A stretch of 64,000 nucleotides of DNA from Xestospongia bergquistia. Its lineage: Eukaryota; Porifera; Demospongiae; Haplosclerida; Petrosiidae. Under the pieces are notes generated by a model. It was not told the DNA's origin. It worked only from the letters and a program-made list of their open reading frames with translations, and searched no databases. The translations under genes and the position numbers were made by a program. The stretch is taken from assembly GCA_963965975.1 (NCBI GenBank), contig OZ014416.1, positions 3,658,001 through 3,722,000 of the forward strand, given 5' to 3'. This document shows positions 25,729 to 36,282 of this stretch, one piece after another. Within the stretch, counting starts at the first letter, position 1. Every line of letters begins with the position of its first letter.

Positions 25729-25900
25729 TTAACCCTTTGACGCACGCGGATGCAAAATTGCATCCACCCGGGCAGTTCGAACTCGGGCGCGGATGCAAAT
25801 TTGCATCCATCACTGTGAACACCTTTCAAGCAACTTATTCTTTTGTAAAACGCGAACTAATCTTGTCAAAGCATCATTACTGTATTCTATCTAACTGGCA

Positions 25901-27262
25901 ATGGCTCAATCTAACAGAAGAAGCGAGCGCTTACCCCCTCATTCCGAGTTTTTTGATCGAGTACATTGATGGTATTCCTAGCGAGAATTAGGATGATGAT
26001 TTGATGGCTGCGTGGACAATCCTTTAATCCTCAATGATGGAGAAGCAGAAGCAACCAGTTCTTTTCAGAGCTATTCCACCAGACATAGCCCCACCCAATT
26101 AAGATAATGAGCATTCCATCAGCTACAATATTAGTGATACTGATGGAGGCAACACCAGCTCCCTCCATTCCATTCGTCTATCCCATGCACTCACTTTCTA
26201 CTAAGCCTACACCTACTTTAGCTCAAATGTTCTCAGCAACTACACCTATCAGTACTGTTACTCCTGAGCAACTACTTATAAGTCCTATCAATCCTTGTCA
26301 TCGACAACAAGACCAAACACCTCTTACTTGTAAACCTGATAGGTACTTATATAATACATGGTTATTACACAGAAATTGTAAATAATAATAATCTTTTACA
26401 GTACATGCATTTACTGCTGCACCAGGCATCACTGATAACACCATGCGCACACCATTGGCGTTTTTCAATCAGTTCTTTACTTCTAAAGTGAAAGATCTCA
26501 TTTATACTGCGACAGTCCAATTTGCTGACAAGAGCTTGCATCATCCGAGGAATACCTGGATATGCATCGTCATGCACGTGGTAATGAGTGGAGAAGAAAC
26601 CCTATGGACAGAAGTGAAGTCAATCCTTTCTTGGCAATCATTATAACAATGGGTGTTGTTGGTTATCCAACTTTGAGGTAATTATATAAAAAGGCTAATT
26701 TAATTGTATTCATTCTCTGGTAATTAATTCATTGTCTGGTAATAATGTTCATTGTATTTTAATAATATTATAAATCATCACCAATCATTATCAGAGAAGG
26801 AATATTGTTACCAAAGAATATGAATATGAAAGCTTTATTATAAAGTACAGGTTATTAGCTTTATTAGCTAAACAACTATGAATTTTATTAGCTCTTTTCT
26901 AATAAACTTTAGGCATTTGTAATTAGAAGTACATATAGTATACATAATTAGATCTTACTGGAGTATGAAGTGGTCATTTTACAACGAGTCGTTCACAGCA
27001 ATTATGTCTGGTAGAAGATTCGAGTTATTAATGAAGTACTTTCATTTAAATGATTCAACTAAAATGCCAGAACGAGGTAGCACCAACTATGATAAGTTGT
27101 ACAAGATCCATCCTCTACTTGACCTTATCGTTACAGCGTTTAAATGAGCCTACACACCAGAAAAAAATATATCAGTGGACGAGAGTATTATAGGATTCAT
27201 AGGGAGGCTTAGTTGGATTCAATATATGGCAAAAAGGCCTACTACGTAGGGGATCAAAGTCT
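25901..27262 (+). pseudogene. piggyBac transposase, degraded and 3'-truncated
   Basis: The gene of the piggyBac element at 25733-28341. A probable start at 25901 gives MAQSNRRSERLPPHSEFFD before a stop. Later blocks are in several frames: TPLAFFNQFFTSKVKDLI (about 26450-26505), FLAIIITMGVVGYPTLR (about 26628-26680), a likely intron opening with GTAATT, then SYWSMKWSFY, SGRRFELLMKYFHLND (about 27008-27055), YDKLYKIHPLLDLI, and TPEKNISVDESIIGF followed by IQYMAKRPT. The first catalytic Asp (VDES, about 27179) is present. The regions with the second and third catalytic Asp are absent, because after about 27262 the sequence becomes unrelated. A stop interrupts the frame just before the VDES block. 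It belongs to a different piggyBac family from the remnant at 1-1294. Confidence 0.9.
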
Positions 27263-27407
27263 GGGTAGCTGCACGATGTAAGATATGCAAAACATCTTTA
27301 CATGTACATGAATGTTTTGAGATTTACCATACTAAAATTCACTACGATCAACCCTTACTCAATATTCAGACTTCAAATCTTTCTTCATGTACTATATCAT
27401 GTACTAT

Positions 27408-27745
27408 ATATTTATATATATATATCATCTACTCCTGATAATAAGAAACCACAAACACACACACACACACAAAGTTATCTACTGATAACAAGAAACCACA
27501 AATACACACCTTACATTATACATACACTAGCAAACATTTATAATATTGCCACTCTTTGCCTGACTATATGTTGTGTCTATATGTAGATACTTCTCTCTTG
27601 GCTGTGTGTATGTGCACACACACACATACACTTACATTATACATACACTAGTAAACAGTTACAATATATTACCACACTTTGCCTGACTGTATGTTGTGTC
27701 TATACATACATGCTTTTCTTCCTGCCTGTGTCTTTGTGTGTGTGC
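27408..27745. repeat. TA, CA and TG microsatellites with a ~121-bp tandem duplication
   Basis: A short TA run (27408-27424) and CA run (27455-27472) are followed by two copies of a block starting 'ttacattatacatacacta' (27511 and 27632). All of it lies inside the piggyBac element, where transposase sequence would be expected. Confidence 0.8.
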
Positions 27746-28345
27746 GTTAGTGGTGTGTAAGATACTATACTCACCTAGTTATAAATCATCCAAAACGAAG
27801 ATTAGAAGACCCATTTTAAGTTTATAATACTATAAGTGAAGAAACGGCAGGGAGAATACTACAAGAAACAAAAAAGTACTTCAGTCAATTTGCTTTCTTC
27901 TCCGATCGAAAGCTCCACCCAAATAAATTGACAGGATGTGATTGTGTCATTATGAGATGTGTCCAAGAAGACCTTCGTTGTGCACTTAGTTTACATCGTT
28001 TGGCTTAGAACAAAGTGTCAACAGACTCCCCACACAATGAATAAATCAACTGTATGTTCATAAAGATGATCACTCGAGTTCTACTGCTTCAGAACTGGCT
28101 TCGAAATGTAAGCGTTTTTTGTCGTAGTATACTGCAGAGTTTAGATTTCATTTTATGGCTTTTCTTGTTGTTAAGGTAACAACAACAGCCTACCTACACC
28201 CTCACACTAGCTACTAACGTGAAAGCGTCGTCTTGTTGCTACAGTAAGCTTTTAAAGCGTTGCTATTGTTGAAAAAAACATTATTTAAAAGTAGCCGCCC
28301 ATGGGCGTGATTACAATTAATTTGCCCCGCCCGTCAAAGGGTTAA

Positions 28346-28840
28346 CTAAACTCACCATTGCCACTTTCTTATTTGTAGAATTTATTTTTTCAAGAGATTA
28401 GAAGTATTTGATAAGGTGCTATTTTTGCACATTACGAACGTTTTAGCGCTATATTCAATATTGTCCAGTAAAAATGGTACTTTTATTTGGCTAATGGTTG
28501 ATTAAGGCATTACAAACATTTGTTGATCATTTGTCTTTTGTGCATATTGCTAAAAATAGAGAAAAGGGAGCTTCATTACTGCATTGTCAAAATAACTTAA
28601 ATCCCAACTTATGTATTGTTAGTACTCATCAATAGACCTGATTTAATAACATTATTTAATATATTTGGGTTGATGTAGCCAGCACTTTACCATGACTGTT
28701 TGATTTTATAGAGATAAGGTGAGCTTGTATTCACTTCTTAACTTTTTTCTGGAGCAGAAGAAATTCCTCCCATGGGATTTCCATGTGATCCTGTAATGTA
28801 TTTTAATGCTTAGTGATTTTTTTGTTAGTAGGTATATTGT
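28346..28840. other. No gene seen
   Basis: AT-rich sequence following the TTAA duplication of the piggyBac element, without recognisable coding blocks or repeats. Confidence 0.5.
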
Positions 28841-28844
28841 GTAG

Positions 28845-29155
28845 TGGTTGCTAGTCGATAAACTGTAGACGTTGTTAGTAGATAGACTATAGAGGTTGCT
28901 AGTAAGTAGGCTACATTGTAGAGGTTGCTAGTAGATAGACTGTATAGGCTGCTAGTGGTTATGTATACATTGCCTGCAGAAGTCTCTTGTAAGTAGATTG
29001 TAGTGGTTGCTAGTAGAAAATTTGTTGAGGCTTTTAGTAGAAAGACTGTAGAAGTTGCTAGTAGGTAGGTTTATAAAGGCAAGTAGTAGATAGACTTTAG
29101 AAACTGCTATAGTAGATGGACTGTAGAGGTTGCCAGTAGATAGATTGTAAATGTA
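28845..29155. repeat. Degenerate ~28-bp minisatellite
   Basis: Roughly ten imperfect units resembling 'tagaggttgctagtagatag' with variable length of about 25-32 bp. The minus-strand open frames of 68 and 117 codons here (28952-29305) are read-through of this repeat, shown by their periodic composition (for example NLSTGNLYSPST and NLPTSNFYSLST), and are not considered genes. Confidence 0.8.
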
Positions 29156-30358
29156 GAGGAACCATAACCTTAGACGTTGATTCAGGAAAGTTAGAAAGAA
29201 ATGTGGTTGTAAAATCCACAGTGGCCATAATATTTGTGCCAATAGCGGCAACACTGTGTTCATGATATTTGATATACACATACAATACAGGTAGAAGGTA
29301 CACATATCTTATTGTCTTGTAATTTTTATGTTTTACTGAAGAATGAAGTGTTCTGATATAATTACATTTTCTTAACTACAGTAATTGATCAATAAATGTA
29401 TAGGGTTGATTTTGCTAAAGATAAATGTCTTCATGATTTTGGTATAAAATTAAATCAGGAGATAACATAAATTGTCGGAGTCCTGGTTGCAGTAGTATAG
29501 AGACAAAAAATGTTACTCCAGAAAAAAAATTTGAGAGAGAATCAATTCTTTGAAGGAATTAAGAATGTTGAGTGTTGGGGAATTATGAAATAGATATTTT
29601 TTGAAAGTGTAGTCTAGTAAGAATAATACTATAATATATATCATTCCACCTGGCATGTTTGCATCTTATAACTAGGTAGTACTAAATTTGCTTTGAATTA
29701 TTTTTATGTACATACACATGTATTGCATATGTTAGCTTCGCATCATATTCTGCAACAATTTGTAATCTTGTGAAGACTTTGACAAGTACTATCTAGAAAG
29801 GCCATCTTCAATTGTAAAGATTATTTGGGATGGTGCTATTGGAATTGGGTAATTGACTTTGAACACACAAAGACCATAGCTGATCAAATATACATGAAAA
29901 GCACATACTTCTGCTATGAAAAACTTTCAAAATTAACTTAAATTAGGTGGCACAAATTCATTCATTTTAAAGGACTTTAAGATAATTTTTAAAATAATAT
30001 ATTTATGTACATAAAGATTCCAGGAGCTACACGAGTCACATCTCAACTTCAATTATATGTATAGCTTTCTTAGAAATAGGCACATTAAAGAGATGTTTAC
30101 ATGGAGATAAAATAAATTTGTCTGTACCAGCTGTAAGACAAATGCTCTATATTAAGGGTACTACCCTCTCCTCTTGCTAGATTTGTTAAGATGAAAATAA
30201 AATATAAAGAACGGGTCAAATCATGAAAAAGAAATAAATAAAATTCAAATTTAACTTTTCTAAATTCCTTTTAAATTTTAACAAAATCCCAAACAACGTT
30301 GTTGCCTTAAACACAGATTTGACAAGAAAATGATATTTATTAATTGCTATCCTTGGGC
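29156..30358. other. AT-rich sequence without a recognised gene
   Basis: No coding motif, element end or tandem repeat was recognised in this stretch. Confidence 0.5.
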
Positions 30359-30366
30359 CTTGGCTG

Positions 30367-31221
30367 CATAGGCGTATTTAGACCCGGGCCAGCACGGGCT
30401 TTGCCCGGGTAACCAGACCAAAATTAATTACATTTTTTCAAAGATAAATTTATTGCTTTTATTTACACGAAAAGATTAACCACTAACACATGCCATGTAT
30501 GACTTCACAGTTAGCAATTAGCACCTCTTTTATGAACTGTGATCTGAGTCAGACTGAGTGCCAATATGAAAAGACTCTTGTAGACTTGGGCCTCTAGTAA
30601 TAGTAGCAGTAGTGGTGTAGGCTGGTCCATCAAAAAAATCATACAATGTTCCAGAGAGTGAGGAATATGACAGTGGAAATGACAGCAATGAAGAAATTGA
30701 CAGAGAAATTAGAGGATTAAATGATCAAGATGGCTAGCTGTAAATTTAATAACGAAGTAGTTTGAAATTATTCTTTCTACTTTTCTTGTACTCTGCAGAC
30801 ACAGATGGTGATGGTATTGATCTACAGATTCATAGGGTATAGGTAATGATATATCCACAATACCAGGAGTTAACGTACATGTACATGTTGGTGATGTAGC
30901 ATCAACCTCAAGCCGAGAGTAGATGGTCCTGCAGACATAGCTAAAGATAAATCCGAAAAGCCTATTCAACCAGTCGGCATTGATTTTCCACTTTCTGTTT
31001 TAGTCGATTGTTTAAACCTAGATGGTACCAAGCAACAGTAGGTTTTCTAGTATAGCAATCCAAATGATGCATTCATTCAGAACGGGTTCAGGGACAGGAA
31101 ACATACCATGTTTTTGGTTGAGTAAAAGTTTAAAATTGTTAATAACTATTAATAACTACTAATTCATAATGATGAATAATTAATAAGCCCTAGTACTTTT
31201 AGAGACCTAGATACGCCTATG
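30367..31221 (+). mobile_element. Truncated hAT element with 8-bp target duplication
   Basis: The 855-bp element begins CATAGGCGTATTTAG and ends with the inverse of CATAGGCGTATCTAG. It is flanked by a perfect 8-bp duplication CTTGGCTG at 30359-30366 and 31222-31229. The 8-bp duplication and internal hAT-type coding remnants (30924-31140) place it in the hAT superfamily. A GC-rich inverted repeat (CCCGGGCCAGCACGGGCTTTGCCCGGG) sits just inside the left end. The catalytic part of the transposase is absent. Confidence 0.88.
30924..31140 (+). pseudogene. hAT transposase N-terminal (TTF-type zinc-finger region) remnant
   Basis: On the plus strand the sequence reads GPADIAKDKSEKPIQPV followed by IDFPLS, the usual lead-in to the TTF-type zinc finger of ZMYM/hAT transposases (GPADIA..S.PPvQP....FP). 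After a stop, NGFRDRKHTMF corresponds to the family's G(Y/F).NWKHA segment. The zinc-binding Cys residues and the entire catalytic and dimerisation region are lost. Just upstream lies an acidic stretch (ESEEYDSGNDSNEEIDRE, about 30654-30707) that may be an N-terminal exon. Confidence 0.72.
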
Positions 31222-31336
31222 CTTGGCTGATTTTGTACTGTCCAGGAGTTTGTCCCTGCTCACCCACTCTATTGACATTCCTCAGGTACTAGAAAACCAC
31301 GCCTTATTAAATATTTGTGGTTTCAAGTGTTTTGAT

Positions 31337-31432
31337 AGGGTGGAGCTGCAGTTGCTGTATACGGAAAACTTACAACAACATTGTATATAGGGTGGAGCTG
31401 CAGATACGGAAAACTTACAACATTGTGTGTAG
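31337..31432. repeat. Short tandem duplication (~50 bp)
   Basis: Two copies of a block containing 'agggtggagctgcag', 'acggaaaacttacaac' and 'attgt', the second shortened by about ten bases. No coding reading is suggested. Confidence 0.75.
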
Positions 31433-31853
31433 ACAGAACATTCTTTCGATTTAGCTAATATATTATAAATGATAGCTAATTAAATCCTTTCTAAACAGTT
31501 TGTTTACTAATTTTTTTTAAAATCACTTTTCATATTTTCTTTAAAAAAATTTTTTTAGCATAACCTTGTTAGTATAAACAATAATCAAGAAACTAGCACT
31601 GCAGTTACTGGTCTCCAGGAACGTTTGTCCTTAATTTCTTACACTAGATTGTTTTGCATACAAATTTAAAAAACATTAGGTTATTATAAACATTTACATG
31701 AATTTTATTACCGAGTTAAAAATAGTGACAAGCTTCACATTCTTATTTGCAAATATAAAATCATAATGACTTGTAATATACAAGGTGACAACATCATTCA
31801 ATGTGACTTCTTAATATACATCATTACAATGGTTCACAAAAAATGGACTCAAT

Positions 31854-32147
31854 AGCCAGCAATAAGGGGAAATGTACTAAAATGAACAAATGGCCTTGTT
31901 GCTGGGTGGGAAAGACACACCCATATCAAAACAACTGACGATAGTATTTGTACTAACCTGACACACTTGAATATCATATCGTCGTTCACATTCAAAGTCT
32001 CAAAAGCCAGCAATAAGAGGAAATGTACTAAAAAATGAACAAATGGCCTTATTGCTGGGTGGGAAAGACACACCCATATCAAAACAACTGACGATAGTAT
32101 TTGTACTAACCTGACACACTTGAATATCATATCGTCGTTCACATTCA
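31854..32147 (-). repeat. Tandem duplication of a 144-bp block (possible minus-strand exon)
   Basis: Positions 31854-31997 and 32004-32147 are about 97% alike by eye. On the minus strand each copy holds ECERRYDIQVCQ followed by GTTAGTAC, a plausible splice donor. The distal copy has CYECERRYDIQVCQ (three Cys with zinc-finger-like spacing) preceded by KAQLQ. If this is an exon, one copy has lost the leading Cys-Tyr. No family is recognised and no partner exons were found, so it may be only a repeat. Confidence 0.6.
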
Positions 32148-32318
32148 TAGCACTGGAGTTGTGCTTTAGACCTAACAAGGCTTTTGAAAATCAAACCAGC
32201 AACCTATGTAGGATAAACTGTGTCCTCCAGTTATTGCATGTAACACCCCTGGCAAAACATCTGTGTGGAAATTAGAAACCCCAAACTTTGTTGAAGCATT
32301 GATGAATTATTTTAATAG

Positions 32319-32812
32319 GTATACCACAAGCAAAATTAACACCAGTACAGAAAGAATACTTAAACATTGAGTGTGCAGTAGAAGATAACGTTGTTAATTC
32401 ACAGATGATAACAGTACTCATTTATTTCTAGGCAATATGATATAATATATGTAATTTAATAGACATTGATGACATCAACACACATAGATTTTGGTGGCCA
32501 GAATGATGTAATAGAAGGAATAGAATTACTTGATGATCCCTTACTGTTCAATCAATGGAGGTAATAGAGATTTAAGAAATATACAACTGTAATCAAGTAA
32601 GATGTTTGTCTAATTAACAGAAACTGTTTAATATGTATACAATCACTGAGAAACAATGTCCTATCTGCAAGGAGGTCTGTTATAGTGTGTGTCGTTTATA
32701 TTAACAATTAGATAGATGTTGGAGAAGAGTACACAAAAATACTACTAATTTCAGTAGTGGACATAAAGAAGACCGCATATCAGAATTGTGGTGGAAGAAA
32801 ATATCTTGTTAA
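32319..32812 (+). CDS. Possible upstream exons of the USP/Ulp1-like gene, or a separate small gene
   Basis: Four segments join in consistent phase with GT-AG introns: 32319-32413 (IPQAKLTPVQKEYLNIECAV...), 32463-32560 (THIDFGGQNDVIEGIELLDD...), 32621-32674 (CLICIQSLRNNVLSAR) and 32716 onward (WRRVHKNTTNF, then DRISELWWKKISC), ending at TAA near 32812. Introns are 49, 60 and 41 bp. The composition looks protein-like but no family is recognised. It could be the N-terminal part of the downstream gene if a further intron skips the TAA, or an independent short gene. The start codon was not identified. Confidence 0.45.
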
Positions 32813-33026
32813 TCGGATGAATCATCCCATCATTTGTAAGCTGTTTATTGTGGACAATAATGTCATAATAAAGCCTACAATGCATACCTTGCAATAAACG
32901 TCTAATGACTGTTAGCACAAAAGTTGCTTCATTACCTGACGTACAGATAATAGGCATTTCTCGAAACACACATTCAAGTAAAAAATCAAACAAGCCATTG
33001 TTGCTACAAGAGTAAGATGCAGGCAA
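32751..33026 (-). CDS. Unrecognised 91-codon open frame, opposite strand
   Basis: An open minus-strand frame overlaps the upstream exons of the plus-strand locus. It includes GLFDFLLECVFREMPII and TFVLTVIRRLLQG, and the open reading can be extended upstream through RYNIRWITLPASYS. It looks more protein-like than most chance frames, but I recognise no family. It might instead occupy an intron of the plus-strand gene, or be chance. Confidence 0.25.
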   Translation of the reverse strand: MPASYSCSNNGLFDFLLECVFREMPIICTSGNEATFVLTVIRRLLQGMHCRLYYDIIVHNKQLTNDGMIHPINKIFSSTTILICGLLYVHY

Positions 33027-33169
33027 TGTAATCCATCTGATATTATATCTGATAGGTCAATTACAATTGAAAGTACTACCAGACATGATTACACCTCAAG
33101 AACTTACAGATTACTTGGAAAAGCTGTTAGTACTGATGACAATGAAAGTATCCTTTTAATCTTCCTTCC

Positions 33170-33788
33170 ATTTAGGTTCATCATGGACATCCATCCAACA
33201 TCTGTAGATACAGGTCACTGTAAGTTATTATACAGCTATAAGATACCTACATTAAAACAAACACAATAGACACTGCATTAGTGAAAACACCAGGTGGAGA
33301 ATGGATTGAATATGATGACAATAATGTAAATACTAACTACGATTACAACAGAAATATAGATTACATTTCAGTGAGTAAAGATAATGAAAACAATGCATCA
33401 TTATGATTACCTCTTAGAGAAATGTATGTCTAGCTATATACAAGTCTGATGAGTCTGAGGTTAGCATGCAATTATTGTATATCACATAATACATATTGTA
33501 ATTCATTTTGCTAACTATAGACTGTATTAAAAGTGATTGATTGTCCACCAATTTTAACATGGAGCGAAGTCAGTCTGTTATTAAAAATGTGCATACTTTA
33601 CTGTTATAATATTTCTATCAGAGTCCACTTGCTGTTGTTAATGAAGACAAGGAAATAGTAAGTGCATTGCTAGCAAAGAATTTATTCTATATATTTGAAT
33701 AAAGGACTGGAAAGAGATTAAGGCACCATACAATACTTTACAGCCAGGAGTGTGGCTAACTGCAAAAGCAAACAGTGTATATATTATG

Positions 33789-33851
<63 letters not shown>

Positions 33852-35484
33852 CAGTATATATAATAGTATATACTTGTGTAGGTGATAATGAATTACTTAA
33901 TATTGTTAGCAAAAGATGTAAGTCAAATCATTTTACATGCACGTCACAGAAATTGTTAAAACAAGAGAAACATAGCCATTGTCAACTCCACATTCCTTCC
34001 ATTATTAAGAGCAAGAGGCTTTAGTGGTGTTATAAAATATGTAAGGCTTTTACAATTTTAACAAAGTATGAAAAGTAATAAATTATAGGGCAAAAATCTG
34101 TTAGAGAAAGACATGATCATATTTCGTATTCATTGTCCGCAACATTGGATTCTCATCGTCAGTGCCTTAATCAACACAATATATGTTTGGGATACATTAC
34201 ATAGGTTGTTGATGTAAATGATAAGGTCATATATGAAGTTGATTCATATCATAATAGTCGGCCTCATTTAATAAATAGCATATGGTAAGAAATTATTACA
34301 TAAGATAACATTTAAAAAAAAACATAGGCTATATTTGTGTACATTGTCAAAGTTTAAACTATCCGTTAGTAAGTGGAGATACTATCATTCCAAAGTACAT
34401 TACACATCCGCAAATGTACTTTTATGGTACTTATATACACACAGATGTGCAACAGTGGACACATGCCATGACATCTACAGAAATGTATATATATGTAAGG
34501 TATGTGAAAAGCATAGCTAAGATTTAACATTTACATTAGTCAATTAAACTTAACAGTATGTGGCAAGTTATCTCAGATTATCATATGATGAGGATGATTT
34601 TGAGGTAGAGACTGTTTATTACATGTTGACATTATTTTTTAAAAATAGCTGACAACTTACAAGAAATGGATCCTTAAAATTAGGTATGCTGTTCATGAAA
34701 TGAGTACACTCATTATACATTAATACATTGCCTGTTAATATCTAGCTGTTCAGTAGCAGAAGTGCATATGGAAAATGTTCCACCAGATTATATAGAAACC
34801 ATCAAAACTTATGTCAACTCAGGTACATAATAAATTACATAAATACTGAGTGATTATAATTTCAATCTTTGGTAACTTTAGGCTGGGATGGAGACAATGA
34901 AGTTAATTATATAATGGATCGTAAGCATACTGTTCTATAAATTATATGTTGTGATTGATATTTAGTAGAAGATTTAGAGGACAATGACATACTACTTCCA
35001 TCATTTACATCTGAACCAGTAATAGATAAGGATGATATATTTTGTACTGAACAAAAATGGGGCAAGGAATTTTACCTTAAAAGTTATCCAAACTTCAGAC
35101 GTGACAAATCAGATCAGTATGTTTTTCATATATGTGAATACTATAGATAATATTCTATCATTGTATCAGTGACTGCATATTTACAAGAGGGTTCATTAGA
35201 ACAACAATCAAAGCAAATGAAGTATGTTTACAAATATCATATAAAATTCATGTTTTTATGATACAAAATAGCACACAATCAGACAACTATTAAATGGAGA
35301 ATGTTATAGTGACTTTGTTAAAGTACAGTATGTGGATGATGATTGGCCAATTGACCTTGATGATATGGTGAGAATATCAGTCTAACAAACAATTACTTCA
35401 TACAGTTTCATGTAGGTAATGGAAATTAATTACTATTTACTTGCTTTGGCGAGTGATTGTCTAAAAAACCTGTTTTCTATTTAA
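33170..35484 (+). CDS. Multi-exon protein with USP-like His box and Ulp1/C48-like domain
   Basis: Exons read 33170?-33219, 33270-33370, 33521-33568, 33622-33657, 33705-33776, 33882-33917, 33966-34040, 34089-34157, 34205-34284, 34328-34368, 34445-34494, 34557-34604, 34649-34683, 34746-34822, 34882-34920, 34966-35116, 35170-35221, 35272-35367 and 35416-35484 (stop TAA). From 33270 on, all GT-AG junctions keep phase and most introns are 41-80 bp. The first exons give VDTGHYTALVKTPGGEWIEY then DDNNV, the C-terminal His box of ubiquitin-specific proteases (C19). Next come LQPGVWLT, VIMNYLILLAKD, IAIVNSTFLPLLRARGFSGV, CPQHWILI joined to VVDVNDKVIYEVDSYH, then NVQQ and MYIYYVASYL. These are the WLxD, catalytic His, catalytic Asp and Gln blocks of Ulp1/SENP-like C48 proteases. 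The catalytic Cys-Gly is not found where expected (Thr-Glu is read before MYI). The acidic, unrecognised C-terminal part includes KWGKEFYLKSYPNF and QYVDDDWPIDLDDM. The USP Cys box was not located. A transposon-encoded origin (Ginger1 or KDZ types carry Ulp1) is possible. Exon edges are my reading. Confidence 0.72.
33792..33849. repeat. (TA)n microsatellite in an intron
   Basis: About 58 bp of nearly pure TA lies inside the intron between the exons ending at 33776 and starting at 33882, making this one of the longest introns of the gene. Confidence 0.95.
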
Positions 35485-36282
35485 ATGATTTTATGAAATC
35501 AATTGTCTGGCCACAGGTAATTCCAGATAATAAGTCGTAACCTATAACCTCATTGAATTATACTTACAGATTCTCACTTTGTCAATAACGGAGAAATTTC
35601 ACTTTTCACATGAAAAGGCAGTTAAGTGCCTTGTACAAAGACAGCTTCCCTGTATCCAAACACAAAGTTCTTGATTTTAAGTTATTAACTTGAACTCTAT
35701 TGTAGTGATAGAAACGACATATTGCTGTATTTTAATATGAATCTGATAGTCATATTGATCAAATTTGTACTGAAATGCTTTGAAAGAAAGTCAGAAATTT
35801 GAATATTAATTGGAAACCCTGAAGTTATATTGGACTTACAAACCAATCTTAAGCCAATAAGAGTCTCATATCCTACAACATAAGCACTTGATGCACAATC
35901 AATAATGCTTTGAGCAGAGTATACTACACTAATGTTTGCTATTGCTGCCTAGGCATCAATACAAAAACACTGACCTTCAGAGATCTTTCAGTGCAGTCTC
36001 ATATCCAAAATAATACAAATTTCCTTGTAGCATTGTCATGTGGTGATGAGACATTAATTAGGCATTAATTAGGCTTCTGCAGCAGCACATACCGCGGTTT
36101 TAAGATCCACCTACAGGAATGTGCTGCTAACTTCAACAGACCCTCTCCCAAGTATTATACGAGACTATCTTCAATTTCCTTTAATAAGAACAATACGGTC
36201 AAGAATATTAAAACGACCACATGAGCTGAGTTCAACTATAATAATTATTATAGTCTCGCGTTGCCAGCCCCTCCCTCTCAGA
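35485..36282. other. No gene seen
   Basis: This is the 3' flank of the USP/Ulp1-like locus and the region before the retroelement remnant. A 65-codon plus-strand open frame starts at 36121 but shows no recognisable motif, and only its final bases join the retroelement homology. No polyadenylation hexamer close to the stop could be assigned with confidence. Confidence 0.5.

Larger units (their letters stand above)
25733..28341 (+). mobile_element. piggyBac element with both ends and TTAA target duplication
   Basis: The 2609-bp element starts CCCTTTGACG and ends with its exact inverse CGTCAAAGGG, with TTAA at 25729-25732 and 28342-28345, the diagnostic piggyBac insertion signature. Inside the left end are two perfect 18-bp palindromes, GGATGCAAAATTGCATCC and GGATGCAAATTTGCATCC, separated by a short GC-rich spacer. 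The right end continues from the terminal repeat into 'gggcggggcaaattaattg', which resembles the left end only loosely. The interior carries the 5' part of a transposase gene (25901-27262), then microsatellite-rich and AT-rich filler, so the distal half of the coding region has been lost or replaced. Confidence 0.95.

Noticed and set aside
25740..25810. Possible tRNA because of 'gggcagttcgaactcgggc'
   Set aside because: The motif lies between the two palindromes of the piggyBac left end and no cloverleaf with acceptor and anticodon arms can be drawn.
25710..25991. 93-codon plus-strand frame at the piggyBac left end
   Set aside because: Most of it is terminal and subterminal non-coding repeat; the plausible transposase start (25901) is in another frame.
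28952..29305. 117- and 68-codon minus-strand frames
   Set aside because: They translate the degenerate 28-bp minisatellite and are periodic.
34158..34204. Apparent continuation LINTIYVWDTLH after QHWILIV as the C48 Asp block
   Set aside because: This is read from a 47-bp GT-AG intron. Removing it joins QHWILI directly to VVDVNDKVIYEVDSYH, which is a better C48 match and keeps phase.
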